Origin: Candidatus Thermokryptus mobilis
Lineage (GTDB): Bacteria; Bacteroidota; Ignavibacteria; Kryptoniales; Kryptoniaceae
Reading direction: 5' to 3'
Length of the DNA stretch: 35,015 nt
NCBI RefSeq assembly: GCF_900070205.1
Contig: NZ_FAOO01000001.1
Span: forward strand, 152,574-187,588
The position numbers were made by a program, and so were the translations under genes. This document shows, one piece after another, positions 8,797 through 17,908 of this stretch; the stretch's first letter is position 1, and the number at the start of each line of letters is the position of its first letter. The notes beneath the pieces are model-generated. The model worked only from the letters and a program-made list of their open reading frames with translations. It was not told the origin of the DNA and made no database searches.

Positions 8797-8825
8797 TTGA
8801 CAAAGGGGAAATTTTTCATTATATT
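8797..8825 (+). promoter_or_regulatory. Sigma70-type promoter of the ArsR-pirin-DoxX operon
   Basis: A consensus TTGACA at 8797-8802 is followed after exactly 17 bases by TATATT at 8820-8825. This is the strongest promoter match in the window. The predicted start near 8832 falls inside the inverted repeat at 8827-8846. Confidence 0.8.
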
Positions 8826-8826
8826 C

Positions 8827-8846
8827 ATATAGAAGTTTATCTATAT
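8827..8846. promoter_or_regulatory. Putative ArsR-family operator (perfect inverted repeat)
   Basis: ATATAGA and TCTATAT are exact 7-base inverted arms around a 6-base spacer. The repeat starts one base after the -10 box and ends 16 bases before the regulator's ATG. Its position fits autorepression by the adjacent ArsR protein. That the protein binds it is inference. Confidence 0.6.
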
Positions 8847-8862
8847 TTCTAAACGAAAAACT

Positions 8863-9141
8863 ATGGCGAAAACTAAAATCTCAAAACTTGCAAAAGCGCT
8901 TGCGGATGAAACAAGATGTAAAATCTTTGAACTGATAGCAAAATCAAAAGAAATAAGTTGCAAAGAGATAACCGAAAGAATCGGTTTAAGGCAACCGACA
9001 ATTTCACATCATCTTAAAATTTTAACGGAAAGCGGTCTCGTTAATGTTAGAAGGGAGGGACAATTTCATTACTTCAGCATCAACAAAAAAACCCTTGCTG
9101 AATTCTCAAATTATCTCGCACAATTTCAAAAAGCAATTTAA
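8863..9141 (+). CDS. ArsR-family winged-helix repressor with two cysteines
   Basis: 92 residues. The fold reads as a compact ArsR helix-turn-helix: LAKALADETRCKIFELIA, then the recognition region LRQPTISHHLKILTESGLV and a beta wing VRREGQFHYFSIN. The classical metal motif ELCVCD is absent; the equivalent segment is EISCKEI, with C33, and a second Cys lies at C19. Two cysteines without a metal box suggest either a thiol-redox or electrophile sensor or a non-classical metal site; this is inference. It is the first gene of a four-gene operon with pirin 7 bases downstream, and a promoter overlapped by an inverted repeat lies immediately upstream. Autoregulation is likely. Confidence 0.88.
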   Translation: MAKTKISKLAKALADETRCKIFELIAKSKEISCKEITERIGLRQPTISHHLKILTESGLVNVRREGQFHYFSINKKTLAEFSNYLAQFQKAI

Positions 9142-9148
9142 AATTAAA

Positions 9149-10003
9149 ATGATTAAAATAAAAAAATATCGCTCTGTAAAAGGAATTTTCCCGGGAATGG
9201 AAGTCAGAGATGGTGCCGGCGTTCGGTTGAGAAGATACATTGGTACGCCGTATCTAAATTATCTTGATCCATTTCCTCTACTTGATGAGTTCAAAAGTGA
9301 TAACCCGAACGACTACATAGCAGGCTTCCCTCCACACCCACACCGTGGCTTTCAAACATTGACTTATATGATAAATGGAGAGTTTGAACATTGGGACAGT
9401 ACCGGAAGTAAAGGCACTTTAATTTCAGGAGGACTACAATGGATGAACGCCGGAAGCGGTGTGATTCATAGTGAAATGCCAAAGATGAAAAACGGCTTGC
9501 TTTGGGGATTTCAACTATGGTTAAATTCGCCAGCAAAAGAAAAAATGAGCGATCCTTTTTATCACAATTTCAAAGCAGTTGAGCTCAGTGAGAACGACAT
9601 TAAGATAAATCTCTTAGCTGGTGAATTTATGAGTTTGAAACAGGTCAACCTTGCATATTACAAATTTTTATATATTGATGTGAGATTAATTGCGGGAAAA
9701 GATTTTGAGTTTGAGCTACCTGATAAAACAACTTGCTTTTGTGTTGTTTCGGAAGGTTTAATTGAATTTCCAGGAAATATCAAGATAGAAGAAGGAAACC
9801 TCGCTGTTTTATCCGATGATGGAAACGCTATTAAGTTTAACGCTCTAAAAGATTCAGTTATCTTGATCGGTTGCGCACCAGCTTTAAATGAGCCGATAGC
9901 AAGGTGGGGTCCGTTCGTCATGAACACAAAAGAGGAGATTTACCAGGCGATAGAGGACTATCAAACGGGGCGTCTTGTTAAGAAAAAAGCAGCTGATATT
10001 TAA
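9149..10003 (+). CDS. Pirin family protein (cupin dioxygenase-like)
   Basis: 284 residues from ATG 9149. The frame is open upstream to a start-like codon at 9044, but that extension overlaps the ArsR gene and is not pirin-like. The bicupin fold shows the pirin metal ligands H63, H65, H107 and E109 in PPHPHRGFQTLTYM and GVIHSEMP. Bacterial pirins such as YhhW have quercetin 2,3-dioxygenase activity, while others act as redox-dependent regulators; the substrate here is unknown. The start is 7 bases after the ArsR stop. The company of two DoxX proteins suggests quinone or flavonoid-like electrophile detoxification. Confidence 0.92.
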   Translation: MIKIKKYRSVKGIFPGMEVRDGAGVRLRRYIGTPYLNYLDPFPLLDEFKSDNPNDYIAGFPPHPHRGFQTLTYMINGEFEHWDSTGSKGTLISGGLQWMNAGSGVIHSEMPKMKNGLLWGFQLWLNSPAKEKMSDPFYHNFKAVELSENDIKINLLAGEFMSLKQVNLAYYKFLYIDVRLIAGKDFEFELPDKTTCFCVVSEGLIEFPGNIKIEEGNLAVLSDDGNAIKFNALKDSVILIGCAPALNEPIARWGPFVMNTKEEIYQAIEDYQTGRLVKKKAADI

Positions 10004-10032
10004 CAAAACCAAAACAAAAATAAGTTAGAACC

Positions 10033-10473
10033 ATGTTGACGAAACTTTCAAACAAAGTCGTTAGCGACATATCTCTTTTCGTGATTCGCTTGATACTTGG
10101 CGTGATATTCATCGCCCATGGATATCCGAAGTTGTTCGTTTGGGGGATACACGGCGTGACCCAATTTTTTAGCCAGCTTGGAATTCCATTCCCCGGATTT
10201 TTTGCTGTGATAGTTTCGCTCGTTGAATTTTTTGGCGGGATCGCCTTAATACTTGGAATCTTATCACGCTGGGTTGGACTCTTGATAGCAATTAATATGA
10301 TAGGTGCGACATTATTTGCCAAACTAAAAGTCGGGCTTATAGCTCCATTTGATAAGCCTGGCGTCGGATTTGAACTTGACCTTGCGTTGTTTGGTTGTGC
10401 CCTGGCAATCTTGGTATTCGGACCTGGCGCGATTTCAGTTGAACTTGGTTTACTTAAAAAAGAACTATCTTAA
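10033..10473 (+). CDS. DoxX-family membrane protein
   Basis: 146 residues with four membrane segments. The opening FVIRLILGVIFIAHGYPKLF is the DoxX signature (R-x-x-L-G-x-x-F-x-x-H-G-x-x-K), and it continues with FAVIVSLVEFFGGIALILG. DoxX proteins are small quinone-associated or redox-associated membrane proteins. Examples are DoxD of thiosulfate:quinone oxidoreductase and CatD/MhqP-type proteins linked to catechol and quinone stress. The gene lies 29 bases after pirin and 25 bases before a second DoxX, so it belongs to the same operon. The precise activity is not known. Confidence 0.9.
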   Translation: MLTKLSNKVVSDISLFVIRLILGVIFIAHGYPKLFVWGIHGVTQFFSQLGIPFPGFFAVIVSLVEFFGGIALILGILSRWVGLLIAINMIGATLFAKLKVGLIAPFDKPGVGFELDLALFGCALAILVFGPGAISVELGLLKKELS

Positions 10474-10498
10474 AAACAAAAATAAACGAGGTGAAAAA

Positions 10499-10879
10499 AT
10501 GGAAGCAATTTGGATAATTGGTAGAATTCTATTTTCGGTTCTCTTTGTAATGTCTGGATTTGGTCATTTTAGAAATCGCAAAGACATGGTCGCTTATGCA
10601 CAAATGATGAAAGCTCCAGCACCGGAGATTTTAGTCCCTTTGACTGGATTAATGATCATCCTTGGGGGTTTGAGCGTTTTATTTGATTTCTATACAACTA
10701 TTGGAGCGATTTTACTTGTAGTTTTCCTGATTCCGACCGCATTTATAATGCATAAGTTTTGGGGAGTTCAAGACCCTGGGCTTTCGGCAAATCAAATGGC
10801 ACATTTCTTCAAAAATCTCGCCCTTGCAGGTGCTTCTCTTATCATTATCTATCTTGATTATGTTAAGAGCGCCCAATAA
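10499..10879 (+). CDS. Second DoxX-family membrane protein
   Basis: 126 residues from ATG 10499, which is preceded by GAGGTG at a suitable distance. The frame is open to an upstream start at 10349, but that extension lies inside the previous gene and is rejected. Four membrane segments begin with IGRILFSVLFVMSGFGHFRNRKDM, a divergent DoxX opening with GHF in place of HGYPK. It may form a heteromeric pair with the preceding DoxX (like DoxD/DoxA-type or CatDE-type pairs), though this is inference. It ends the operon; a hairpin follows. Confidence 0.85.
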   Translation: MEAIWIIGRILFSVLFVMSGFGHFRNRKDMVAYAQMMKAPAPEILVPLTGLMIILGGLSVLFDFYTTIGAILLVVFLIPTAFIMHKFWGVQDPGLSANQMAHFFKNLALAGASLIIIYLDYVKSAQ

Positions 10880-10887
10880 AAAAATAG

Positions 10888-10912
10888 CCCCGACCCTAAT
10901 TTGGGGTCGGGG
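10888..10912 (-). terminator. Intrinsic terminator (mainly minus strand) between DoxX and fadA
   Basis: A 9-bp GC-rich stem CCCCGACCC / GGGTCGGGG has a 7-base loop. On the minus strand it is followed by CTATTTTTTT, a good U-tract ending the fad operon. On the plus strand the T-tract is weak, but the hairpin may also stop the DoxX transcript. Confidence 0.8.
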
Positions 10913-10919
10913 TTCAAGT

Positions 10920-12098
10920 TTAAACAAGCTCAAAGATTCCCGCTGCGCCCATCCCACCGCCAATGCACATCGTGACCATACCATATTTAACATTTCTTCT
11001 CTTCATCTCATTTAAAAGCGTCACCGTAAGTTTAGATCCCGTGCAACCAAGGGGATGTCCTAAAGCGATTGCACCACCATTAACATTAATTATTTCCTCA
11101 TTTAACCCAGCAAGTTTTATAACCGCAAGCGTCTGAGCAGCAAAAGCCTCGTTAAGCTCAATCAAACCGATATCTTCAAGTTTAAGTCCTGCTAATTTTA
11201 ACGCTTTCGGTATTGCTTCAACAGGTCCAATGCCCATAATTTCTGGTGGGACACCCGCAACAGCAAATGACACAAACCTTGCGATCGGCTTCAAGCCCAA
11301 CTCCTTGACTTTATCTTCAGACATAACAACTACAGCTGCTGCTCCATCGCTCATCTGCGATGAATTTCCAGCGGTGACAGTTCCGCCCTCTTTAAATGCG
11401 GGTTTGAGTTGCGCAAGTTTCTCAAGCGATGTATCAGCTCTTGGTCCTTCATCAGTGTCAAAAATTTTTTCCTCAGTGACCTTCTCTCCTTTGCCGTTTA
11501 TATATTTATTCACGACCTTAAGTGGAACGATTTCATCTTTAAATTTTCCATCTTGAATCGCTTTCAATGCTTTTTGATGACTTCTAAAAGCAAACTCATC
11601 CTGCATCTGGCGTGTTATCTGATACTTCTTTGCAACTCTTTCAGCTGTTAAGCCCATGCTGATATAAACTTCGGGATAATTTTCAGCAAGATATGGATTT
11701 GCGGAAAATTTATTTCCGGTCATCGGGACTAAACTCATTGATTCAACGCCACCGGCTATAATGATATCTGCATGACCAAGCATAATTCTTTCGGCAGCGA
11801 AAGCAATTGATTGCAAACCTGAGGAACAAAACCTATTAATCGTTATCGCTGGAACGCTAACGGGTAGACCAGCCCTCAAACTTGCTATCCTTGCGATATT
11901 TAATCCTTGTTCCCCTTCTGGAAAAGCACAACCGATTATGACATCATCAATTTCTTCAGGGTTTAAATTTGGAGTTCGCCTCACAAGTTCCGAAATAACA
12001 GTTGCAAGCATTTCATCCGGACGAAAATCTTTTAATGTGCCCTTTTTCGCTTTTCCAACAGCAGTTCTAAGTGCAGTTACTATATATGCCGATCTCAT
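10920..12098 (-). CDS. fadA: Acetyl-CoA acyltransferase (thiolase)
   Basis: 392 residues. It performs the last step of beta-oxidation, thiolytic release of acetyl-CoA. The catalytic residues are visible: C91 in [11 protein letters not shown]348 in [11 protein letters not shown] and C378 in [10 protein letters not shown]. The ATG at 12098 is preceded by GGAGGTT four bases upstream, which decides it over a TTG at 12110. It begins 22 bases after fadN and is the last gene of the operon fadD-fadN-fadA. A biosynthetic acetoacetyl-CoA thiolase (AtoB) is the alternative, but the operon supports a degradative role. Confidence 0.94.
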   Translation of the reverse strand: MRSAYIVTALRTAVGKAKKGTLKDFRPDEMLATVISELVRRTPNLNPEEIDDVIIGCAFPEGEQGLNIARIASLRAGLPVSVPAITINRFCSSGLQSIAFAAERIMLGHADIIIAGGVESMSLVPMTGNKFSANPYLAENYPEVYISMGLTAERVAKKYQITRQMQDEFAFRSHQKALKAIQDGKFKDEIVPLKVVNKYINGKGEKVTEEKIFDTDEGPRADTSLEKLAQLKPAFKEGGTVTAGNSSQMSDGAAAVVVMSEDKVKELGLKPIARFVSFAVAGVPPEIMGIGPVEAIPKALKLAGLKLEDIGLIELNEAFAAQTLAVIKLAGLNEEIINVNGGAIALGHPLGCTGSKLTVTLLNEMKRRNVKYGMVTMCIGGGMGAAGIFELV

Positions 12099-12120
12099 TT
12101 TAACCTCCAAATTTTTTGGT

Positions 12121-14529
12121 TTAATTTCTTAATGGCTTACCATATTTTAAGATATATTGCATTCTTTCCTGCGTTTTCTTTTCGCCACACAAGCTCAAAA
12201 ACGCTTCACGCTCAAGGTCAAGTATATATTGCTCGCTTACAACCTGTGGGGATGTCAAATCACCGCCTGACATTACATAGGCGAGTTTCCTCCCGATGTG
12301 AGCTTCATATTCAGTTATATAGTTTGCTTCCCTCATCAAATAGATAGCTACGAGGAAATTTGCATAAAGTTGTTTCCCAAGCGCAATTATCTCCGGCGGT
12401 AGAGGTGGTTTATATCCCTCTTCAACCATTGCAAGAGCAATCTTTTTAGCATCATGGATGAGGAAATCTTTGTTCATTGAGATTGAATCGTATTCTCTTA
12501 GGTAGCCAAGTTTTTTAGCTTCAAGTGCGCTCGTTGATACTTTCGCATAAGCAATTGTTTCAAACGCCTCTCTTATGAATGGGGTTAAATCAATATCAAC
12601 AGATTTTGGCGCTTTTTGAATAGCTCTCAAAAGCATTTCTTTCGTCCCACCGCCTGCGGGAATTACACCAGCTCCTATTTCAACTAAACCGATATAACTT
12701 TCAGCATAAGCGCGAACCCTTGGTGCATGCAAGACAATTTCACAACCTCCTCCAAGCGTCATCCCATGTGGGGCAACGACAACCGGTTTAGAAGCGTATT
12801 TTATCCGCATGTTCATCTGCTGAAACATCCTAACAGCTCTGTCAATTTCATCCCACTCACCCTCTTGTGCAAGCATAAGTATCAACATAAGATTTGCACC
12901 AGCTGAAAAGTGTTGTCCTTGATTTCCAATAACAAGCGCCTCATAATTTTTCTCCAACTCCTCTATCGCATAATTTGCCATCACAAGTATATCCTCACCT
13001 ATTGCATTCGCCTTCGTATGGAATTCAAAACAGATAACACCGTCTCCAATATCAACTAAACTTGCACCGGCATTTTGTTTAATAACCTTTCGCTTGTCTT
13101 CCTTCAAAAGCGCAAGGTTTATAAATTCTGGTCTCGTCCTTAACTTTGAATAATCTTTTTTAGCGACATCGTAAAAGAAAATTTCGCCATCGCTTTTTTG
13201 ATAAAATGATTTCTTACCCGAATTGACCATATCCTTCACCCAATCAGCAACTTTAAACCCCTCTGACTCAATTTTCTCAATTGACCTTTCAACGCCTATT
13301 AAATCCCAAAGCTCAAAAGGACCAACCTCCCAATTGAAACCCCATTTCATAGCATTGTCTATATCAACGATCGTATCGCTTATCTCAGGAATTCTATTTG
13401 AAGCATAAGCAAGGACAGCGCTTGTTGTGTTCCAGAAAAATTTCCCCGCTTTATCTTTTGACTCCATCAAAATTTTTATCTTATCCCTTAAATCGTCAAC
13501 GGTTTTAGCCATTTCAAGCGATCCGATCTTCACCTTTTGCCTTGGTCTGTATTCCATTGTTGAAAAATCAAGTGTGAGAATTTCACTTTCACCATCAGCT
13601 TTTTTTACACGCTTATAAAACCCCTGTCCCGATTTTTCACCAAGCCACTTGTTCTCTATCATCTTTTGAACGACATCGGGCACTTTGAAATACTCCCTCA
13701 TCTCGTCATCTGGAACAGCATTATAAAGATTATTTGCAACATGAACAAGAGTATCAAGCCCAACAATATCAAGCGTCCTAAAAGTTGCGCTTTTCGGTTT
13801 CCCCGTCACAGGTCCGGTGAGTTCATCAACTTCCTCAATAGTGAAGTTATTTTGAAGCATATAATGTAAAACATACATCACAGCCAAAACGCCAATCCTG
13901 TTTGCGATGAAGTTTGGCGTGTCCTTGCAATAGACTATCCCTTTGCCAAGAACTTTTTCGCCAAATTCAGCTATTGTTTCAATAACCTCCGGAAGAGTTT
14001 CATTTGTCGGAATTATCTCAAGAAGTTTCATATACCTTGGCGGATTAAAAAAATGTGTGCCAAGAAAATGTTTCCTAAAGTCATCGCTAAAACCCTCAGC
14101 TATCTCACTAATTCGTATCCCAGAAGTGTTTGAACTTACTATAGTCCCGGGTCTTCGCACCATTTCAACCTTCTTGAAAAGCTCACGCTTTATGTCAAGC
14201 CGTTCAACAACCGCTTCAATCACCCAATCAACATCCTTAATCCAGTCAAGGTTGTCTTCAAAATTTCCTATCGTGATAAGTTTTTCAAGCTCAGGAATGA
14301 AAAAAGCGTTCGGTTTAATTTTTTTCGCTCTTTCAAGCCCTTCTCTTGCAATCCTATTTCTGACCTCGGGACTTTGGAGCGTCAAGCCATTTCTTTTTTC
14401 TTCTTCGGTTAATTCTTGTGGGACAATGTCAAGCAAATAAGACGGGATTCCAGCATTTGCAAGGTGCGCTGCTATTTGAGCACCCATGACACCTGCACCA
14501 AGAACAGCAACTTTTTTGATAGGTCGCAT
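12121..14529 (-). CDS. fadN: 3-hydroxyacyl-CoA dehydrogenase / enoyl-CoA hydratase (FadN-type)
   Basis: 802 residues. The domain order is dehydrogenase first, hydratase last, as in Bacillus FadN and unlike E. coli FadB. The NAD fold begins with GAGVMG at 11-16, and the 3HCDH C-terminal segments fill about 190-400 ([27 protein letters not shown]). The crotonase domain spans about 470-690 with HFSAGANL and a glycine-rich [10 protein letters not shown] oxyanion region. It hydrates enoyl-CoA and oxidises 3-hydroxyacyl-CoA. A GGGGTT site lies upstream of the ATG. It sits between fadD (20-base gap) and fadA (22-base gap). Confidence 0.93.
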   Translation of the reverse strand: MRPIKKVAVLGAGVMGAQIAAHLANAGIPSYLLDIVPQELTEEEKRNGLTLQSPEVRNRIAREGLERAKKIKPNAFFIPELEKLITIGNFEDNLDWIKDVDWVIEAVVERLDIKRELFKKVEMVRRPGTIVSSNTSGIRISEIAEGFSDDFRKHFLGTHFFNPPRYMKLLEIIPTNETLPEVIETIAEFGEKVLGKGIVYCKDTPNFIANRIGVLAVMYVLHYMLQNNFTIEEVDELTGPVTGKPKSATFRTLDIVGLDTLVHVANNLYNAVPDDEMREYFKVPDVVQKMIENKWLGEKSGQGFYKRVKKADGESEILTLDFSTMEYRPRQKVKIGSLEMAKTVDDLRDKIKILMESKDKAGKFFWNTTSAVLAYASNRIPEISDTIVDIDNAMKWGFNWEVGPFELWDLIGVERSIEKIESEGFKVADWVKDMVNSGKKSFYQKSDGEIFFYDVAKKDYSKLRTRPEFINLALLKEDKRKVIKQNAGASLVDIGDGVICFEFHTKANAIGEDILVMANYAIEELEKNYEALVIGNQGQHFSAGANLMLILMLAQEGEWDEIDRAVRMFQQMNMRIKYASKPVVVAPHGMTLGGGCEIVLHAPRVRAYAESYIGLVEIGAGVIPAGGGTKEMLLRAIQKAPKSVDIDLTPFIREAFETIAYAKVSTSALEAKKLGYLREYDSISMNKDFLIHDAKKIALAMVEEGYKPPLPPEIIALGKQLYANFLVAIYLMREANYITEYEAHIGRKLAYVMSGGDLTSPQVVSEQYILDLEREAFLSLCGEKKTQERMQYILKYGKPLRN

Positions 14530-14549
14530 TTTTAACCCCGATTTGTTTT

Positions 14550-16343
14550 TTATGTTTCTTTGTAAAATGACTCTATTAAGTCAGCATATCTTTTCTCTAC
14601 ATTCCTTCGCTTTACTTTCAATGTCGGCGTAAGATAATCAGCTTCAATTGTCAAGACATCCGGGACAACAGCGAACTTCTTTATCGTTTCCCATTGCGAG
14701 AGATGTTTATTCACATCATCAATTATGCTTTGATATAACTGTTGAACCTTTGGGTGGTTGACAAGCTCTTCGTTGCTGGAAAATTCAATTCCGTTTTCCA
14801 TTGCGAATTGTTTAAGTGCTTCAAAATTTGGGAAAATCAACGCAGATGCAAACTTTCTCCCCTCCCCTATTACAACGGCTTTATCAACATAAACGCTAGC
14901 AGAAAGGAGATTTTCAATAACCTGTGGGGCGACGAACTTCCCACCGCTTGTCTTTATAAGGTCTTTCTTCCTGTCAGTTATGAAAAGGAAACCATCTTTA
15001 TCAATGTAGCCAATATCACCTGTCTTAAACCAGGTCCCTTCAAAAGCTTCAAGTGTTGCCCTTTCATTTTTGTAATATCCCTTCATGACATTTGGACCAT
15101 CAACAAGTATTTCCCCTTCAGCTGAAATTTTAACGCACACACCAGGTATTACCGGACCAACCGACCCGATCCTGTTCCTTTCAAGCCGATTGACAGAAAT
15201 GACCGGAGATGTCTCGGTCAAACCATAACCTTGAAGCACGGGAATTCCAGCAGCAGTGAAAATCCTCGCCAGATCGGGTCTAAGCGCAGCACCACCTGAA
15301 ACAATGAACCTAAACCTTCCACCAAATCTTGCACGAAGCTTTTTGTAAACAAGAATATCAGCAATTTTATGCTTTATCCTGTAAGAAAGCGGAAACCTTT
15401 TCTCCGGGTCATACTGCCTTGCTATACCCATCGCCCAATTAAAAATTTTTCGCTTTAAGGGTGACATGGTTTGAACTTGAGCGAGCATCCTCTCCTCGGC
15501 TTTCTCAAGAAATCTCGGAACAGTTGTCATAACGGTTGGTTTGACCTCAATTAAGTTTTCCGCAAGCTTTTCAATTGACTCCGCATACCAAATTTGAATT
15601 CCAATGTAAAGGTAAAGGTAAATTATCATCCTCTCAAAAACATGAGAAAGCGGAAGATAACTTAGAGCGACTTCATCCGGGGCATTCCAAGTGAAAAGCG
15701 ATGCACAAGTTACTGCATTTGAAACAAGATTAGAATGTGTAAGCATAACACCTTTCGGCTCTCCAGTCGTCCCAGAAGTGTAAATTATGGTGGCAACATC
15801 GTCTGGCTTTATCCTTGACTTTAACTCATCATAAAGAGATGGATTTTCAGAATTCAACTTGGCTCCAATTGCTTCAAGTTGTTCAAGGGTCATAACACCA
15901 GATGCAGGCGCTTCCTTTTCAAATACTATAACCTTATCCGCAAGTCCAACCTTTTCAAGCACAGGCAAAACCCTTTCATAAAGCTGTTTAGTTGAGATGA
16001 AAATTAACTTTGACTCTGAATTCGTCAAAATAAATTCAACTTGTGGGAGTGATTGGGTTGTATAGATTGGGACATCAATTGCACCAAGTGACAAAATTCC
16101 AAGGTCTGTCATCGTCCATTCAGGTCTACTCTCGGAAAGCAGTGCAACCTTATCCCCATAGCCGATTCCAAGCGAGTGAATCCCAAGGGCGATGTTTCGC
16201 ACCCTCTTTGCAACTTCTTCCGCAGGGATTGACCTCCAAACCCCATCGCTTGACTTGTAGTTTAAGAGTTTGGGATTGCGGTAGGTTTTTACCCCGAATT
16301 CAAAGAGCTCAATTAAGTTTTTAATTTCGTTCATGGCAATCAT
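14550..16343 (-). CDS. fadD: Long-chain acyl-CoA synthetase (AMP-forming)
   Basis: 597 residues. It activates fatty acids with ATP and CoA. The ANL superfamily motifs are present: P-loop YTSGTTGEPKG at 188-198, GYGLTETSPV in the middle, and the hinge region GDIGYIDKDGFLFITDRKKDLIK. The LTETSPV and RKKDLIKTSGGK segments resemble the eukaryote-like FAA1 subfamily common in environmental bacteria. Two ATGs are possible (16343 and 16334); only the second has GGGG at a usual distance, so the protein may be three residues shorter. It is the first gene of the fad operon. No acyl-CoA dehydrogenase is encoded in this window. Confidence 0.93.
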   Translation of the reverse strand: MIAMNEIKNLIELFEFGVKTYRNPKLLNYKSSDGVWRSIPAEEVAKRVRNIALGIHSLGIGYGDKVALLSESRPEWTMTDLGILSLGAIDVPIYTTQSLPQVEFILTNSESKLIFISTKQLYERVLPVLEKVGLADKVIVFEKEAPASGVMTLEQLEAIGAKLNSENPSLYDELKSRIKPDDVATIIYTSGTTGEPKGVMLTHSNLVSNAVTCASLFTWNAPDEVALSYLPLSHVFERMIIYLYLYIGIQIWYAESIEKLAENLIEVKPTVMTTVPRFLEKAEERMLAQVQTMSPLKRKIFNWAMGIARQYDPEKRFPLSYRIKHKIADILVYKKLRARFGGRFRFIVSGGAALRPDLARIFTAAGIPVLQGYGLTETSPVISVNRLERNRIGSVGPVIPGVCVKISAEGEILVDGPNVMKGYYKNERATLEAFEGTWFKTGDIGYIDKDGFLFITDRKKDLIKTSGGKFVAPQVIENLLSASVYVDKAVVIGEGRKFASALIFPNFEALKQFAMENGIEFSSNEELVNHPKVQQLYQSIIDDVNKHLSQWETIKKFAVVPDVLTIEADYLTPTLKVKRRNVEKRYADLIESFYKET

Positions 16344-16369
16344 CCCCGAATAAATTTTACTTTCACCTA

Positions 16370-16398
16370 ATTTTAGAAAAATTACCTTAAAAAGTCAA
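16370..16398 (-). promoter_or_regulatory. Sigma70-type promoter of the fad operon
   Basis: On the minus strand TTGACT (16398-16393) and TAAAAT (16375-16370) are separated by exactly 17 bases. The start would be near 16363, giving a 5' leader of about 20-30 bases before fadD. Confidence 0.7.
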
Positions 16399-16410
16399 AT
16401 TTAACCAAAT

Positions 16411-16442
16411 TTTGCTTTTCAAACTTTGTTTCAATAAATTTA
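16411..16442 (+). promoter_or_regulatory. Putative gltX promoter
   Basis: TTGCTT at 16412-16417 and TAAATT at 16435-16440 are 17 bases apart. The same site also fits the Bacteroidota form TTTG-N20-TAAATTTA (16411-16414, 16435-16442) with one mismatch. Either reading places the start near 16446 and so favours the GTG start of gltX at 16469. Confidence 0.45.
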
Positions 16443-16468
16443 ACTCCAAAACAAAATCAATTTGTGTT

Positions 16469-17908
16469 GTGTCTGTAAGAACAAGATTTGCGCCAAGTCC
16501 GACAGGATTTTTGCATGTTGGCGGTTTGAGGACGGCACTTTACAATTACCTTTTCGCAAAAAAGCACAATGGTCAATTTATCCTACGCATTGAAGACACC
16601 GACCAAACGAGAATCGTCCCTGGTGCTGTTGAAAATCTCATTGAAACCCTCAAATGGGCTGGAATTGAATTTGATGAGGGTCCTATAAAAGGTGGTCCTT
16701 TCGGACCTTACATTCAATCGCAACGACTTGAACTCTACCATAAGCATGCTCTTGAACTCGTTGAAAAGGGATATGCTTACTATTGTTTCTGTTCCCCAGA
16801 ACGGCTTGAAAAAATGCGCCAGGAACAAATCAGATTAAAACAACCTCCGAGATACGATGGGACATGCAGAAGATTAACGCCTGATGAAGTAAAGAAAAAG
16901 CTTGACGAGGGCATCCCAAAAACAATTAGAATGAAAATCCCTGAATGGGGCGAGCTGAAATTTAACGATTTAATTCGCGGTGATGTGACGATTAATTTCA
17001 AAGTTCTTGACGATCAAATACTTTTAAAGTCGGATGGTTTCCCAACATATCATCTCGCTGTTGTAGTTGACGACCACTATATGAAAATCTCCCATGTGAT
17101 AAGAGGGGAGGAGTGGCTTCCAAGCACGCCAAAACACATATTACTATATGATTATTTTCAGTGGGAGAAACCTTACTTTGCACACCTGCCTTTGCTTCTC
17201 AACCCAGATAGGACAAAACTAAGCAAAAGACAGGGAGATGTAGCGGTTGAGGATTACAGGGCAAAAGGTTATCTCCCTGAAGCAGTTGTCAACTTTATTG
17301 CTCTTCTGGGTTGGAACCCCGGAGATGAAAGGGAATTCTTCACGATTGATGAGTTAATAAAGGAGTTCTCACTTGAAAGGGTTAATAAGTCCGGGGCCGT
17401 CTTTGATATAAAAAAACTCAACTGGATGAACGCACATTATATAAAGAACTCCGACCTTGACAGGATAACTCAACTTGCAATCCCCTTCCTAAAGGAAAAG
17501 GGCTACGATGTTTCAAACTTCCAAAAAGTCAAAATAATCGTTGAAGCTGTTAGAACACATCTTGAATATCTCGCACAAATAGTTGAACATGTTGATATTT
17601 TTTACGCTGATGACATTGAGATTGAAAATGGCGAGGCAAAGGAAATTTTGAAACTTGATACGACCAAACTCGTATTTGAAAAATTCATCCAAAAACTCCA
17701 AAATCTTGATTCCGAAATTGACAGAGAAAAATTCAAAGTTATAGCGAAAGAGGTACAAAACGAAACAGGTATAAAGGGGAAAAATCTATTTATGCCCATA
17801 AGAATTGCGCTCACAGGCAAAACACACGGACCGGAACTTCCGCTTCTTGTTGAATATTTCGGTAAGGAGAAATTAAAACAAAAGTTGGAGAAATTTCTCA
17901 AGACATGA
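16469..17908 (+). CDS. gltX: Glutamyl-tRNA synthetase
   Basis: 479 residues from GTG 16469. This class I synthetase charges tRNA-Glu. The HIGH-type motif is HVGG at 16-19 in FAPSPTGFLHVGGL, and the KMSKS-type motif is KLSKR at 250-254. A zinc-like Cys cluster CFCS...C is visible near residues 100-120 (YAYYCFCSPERLE and GTCRRL). The open frame could start at a TTG at 16412, but that would add 19 residues with no family match and would lie in the promoter, so the GTG is preferred. No ribosome site is obvious. Its stop overlaps the next gene by 4 bases (ATGA). Confidence 0.94.
   Translation: MSVRTRFAPSPTGFLHVGGLRTALYNYLFAKKHNGQFILRIEDTDQTRIVPGAVENLIETLKWAGIEFDEGPIKGGPFGPYIQSQRLELYHKHALELVEKGYAYYCFCSPERLEKMRQEQIRLKQPPRYDGTCRRLTPDEVKKKLDEGIPKTIRMKIPEWGELKFNDLIRGDVTINFKVLDDQILLKSDGFPTYHLAVVVDDHYMKISHVIRGEEWLPSTPKHILLYDYFQWEKPYFAHLPLLLNPDRTKLSKRQGDVAVEDYRAKGYLPEAVVNFIALLGWNPGDEREFFTIDELIKEFSLERVNKSGAVFDIKKLNWMNAHYIKNSDLDRITQLAIPFLKEKGYDVSNFQKVKIIVEAVRTHLEYLAQIVEHVDIFYADDIEIENGEAKEILKLDTTKLVFEKFIQKLQNLDSEIDREKFKVIAKEVQNETGIKGKNLFMPIRIALTGKTHGPELPLLVEYFGKEKLKQKLEKFLKT

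Noticed and set aside
8503-8832. Open frames on both strands across the cytochrome end, terminator and tRNA-Asp
   Set aside because: They run through a clear tRNA and a terminator hairpin and have no recognisable domain.
9044-9148. Longer N-terminus of pirin
   Set aside because: The extension lies inside the ArsR gene in another frame, and the pirin fold begins at the ATG at 9149.
16412-16468. TTG start of gltX giving 19 extra residues
   Set aside because: The extension has no family match and overlaps the best promoter candidate; GTG 16469 lies right before the conserved N-terminus.
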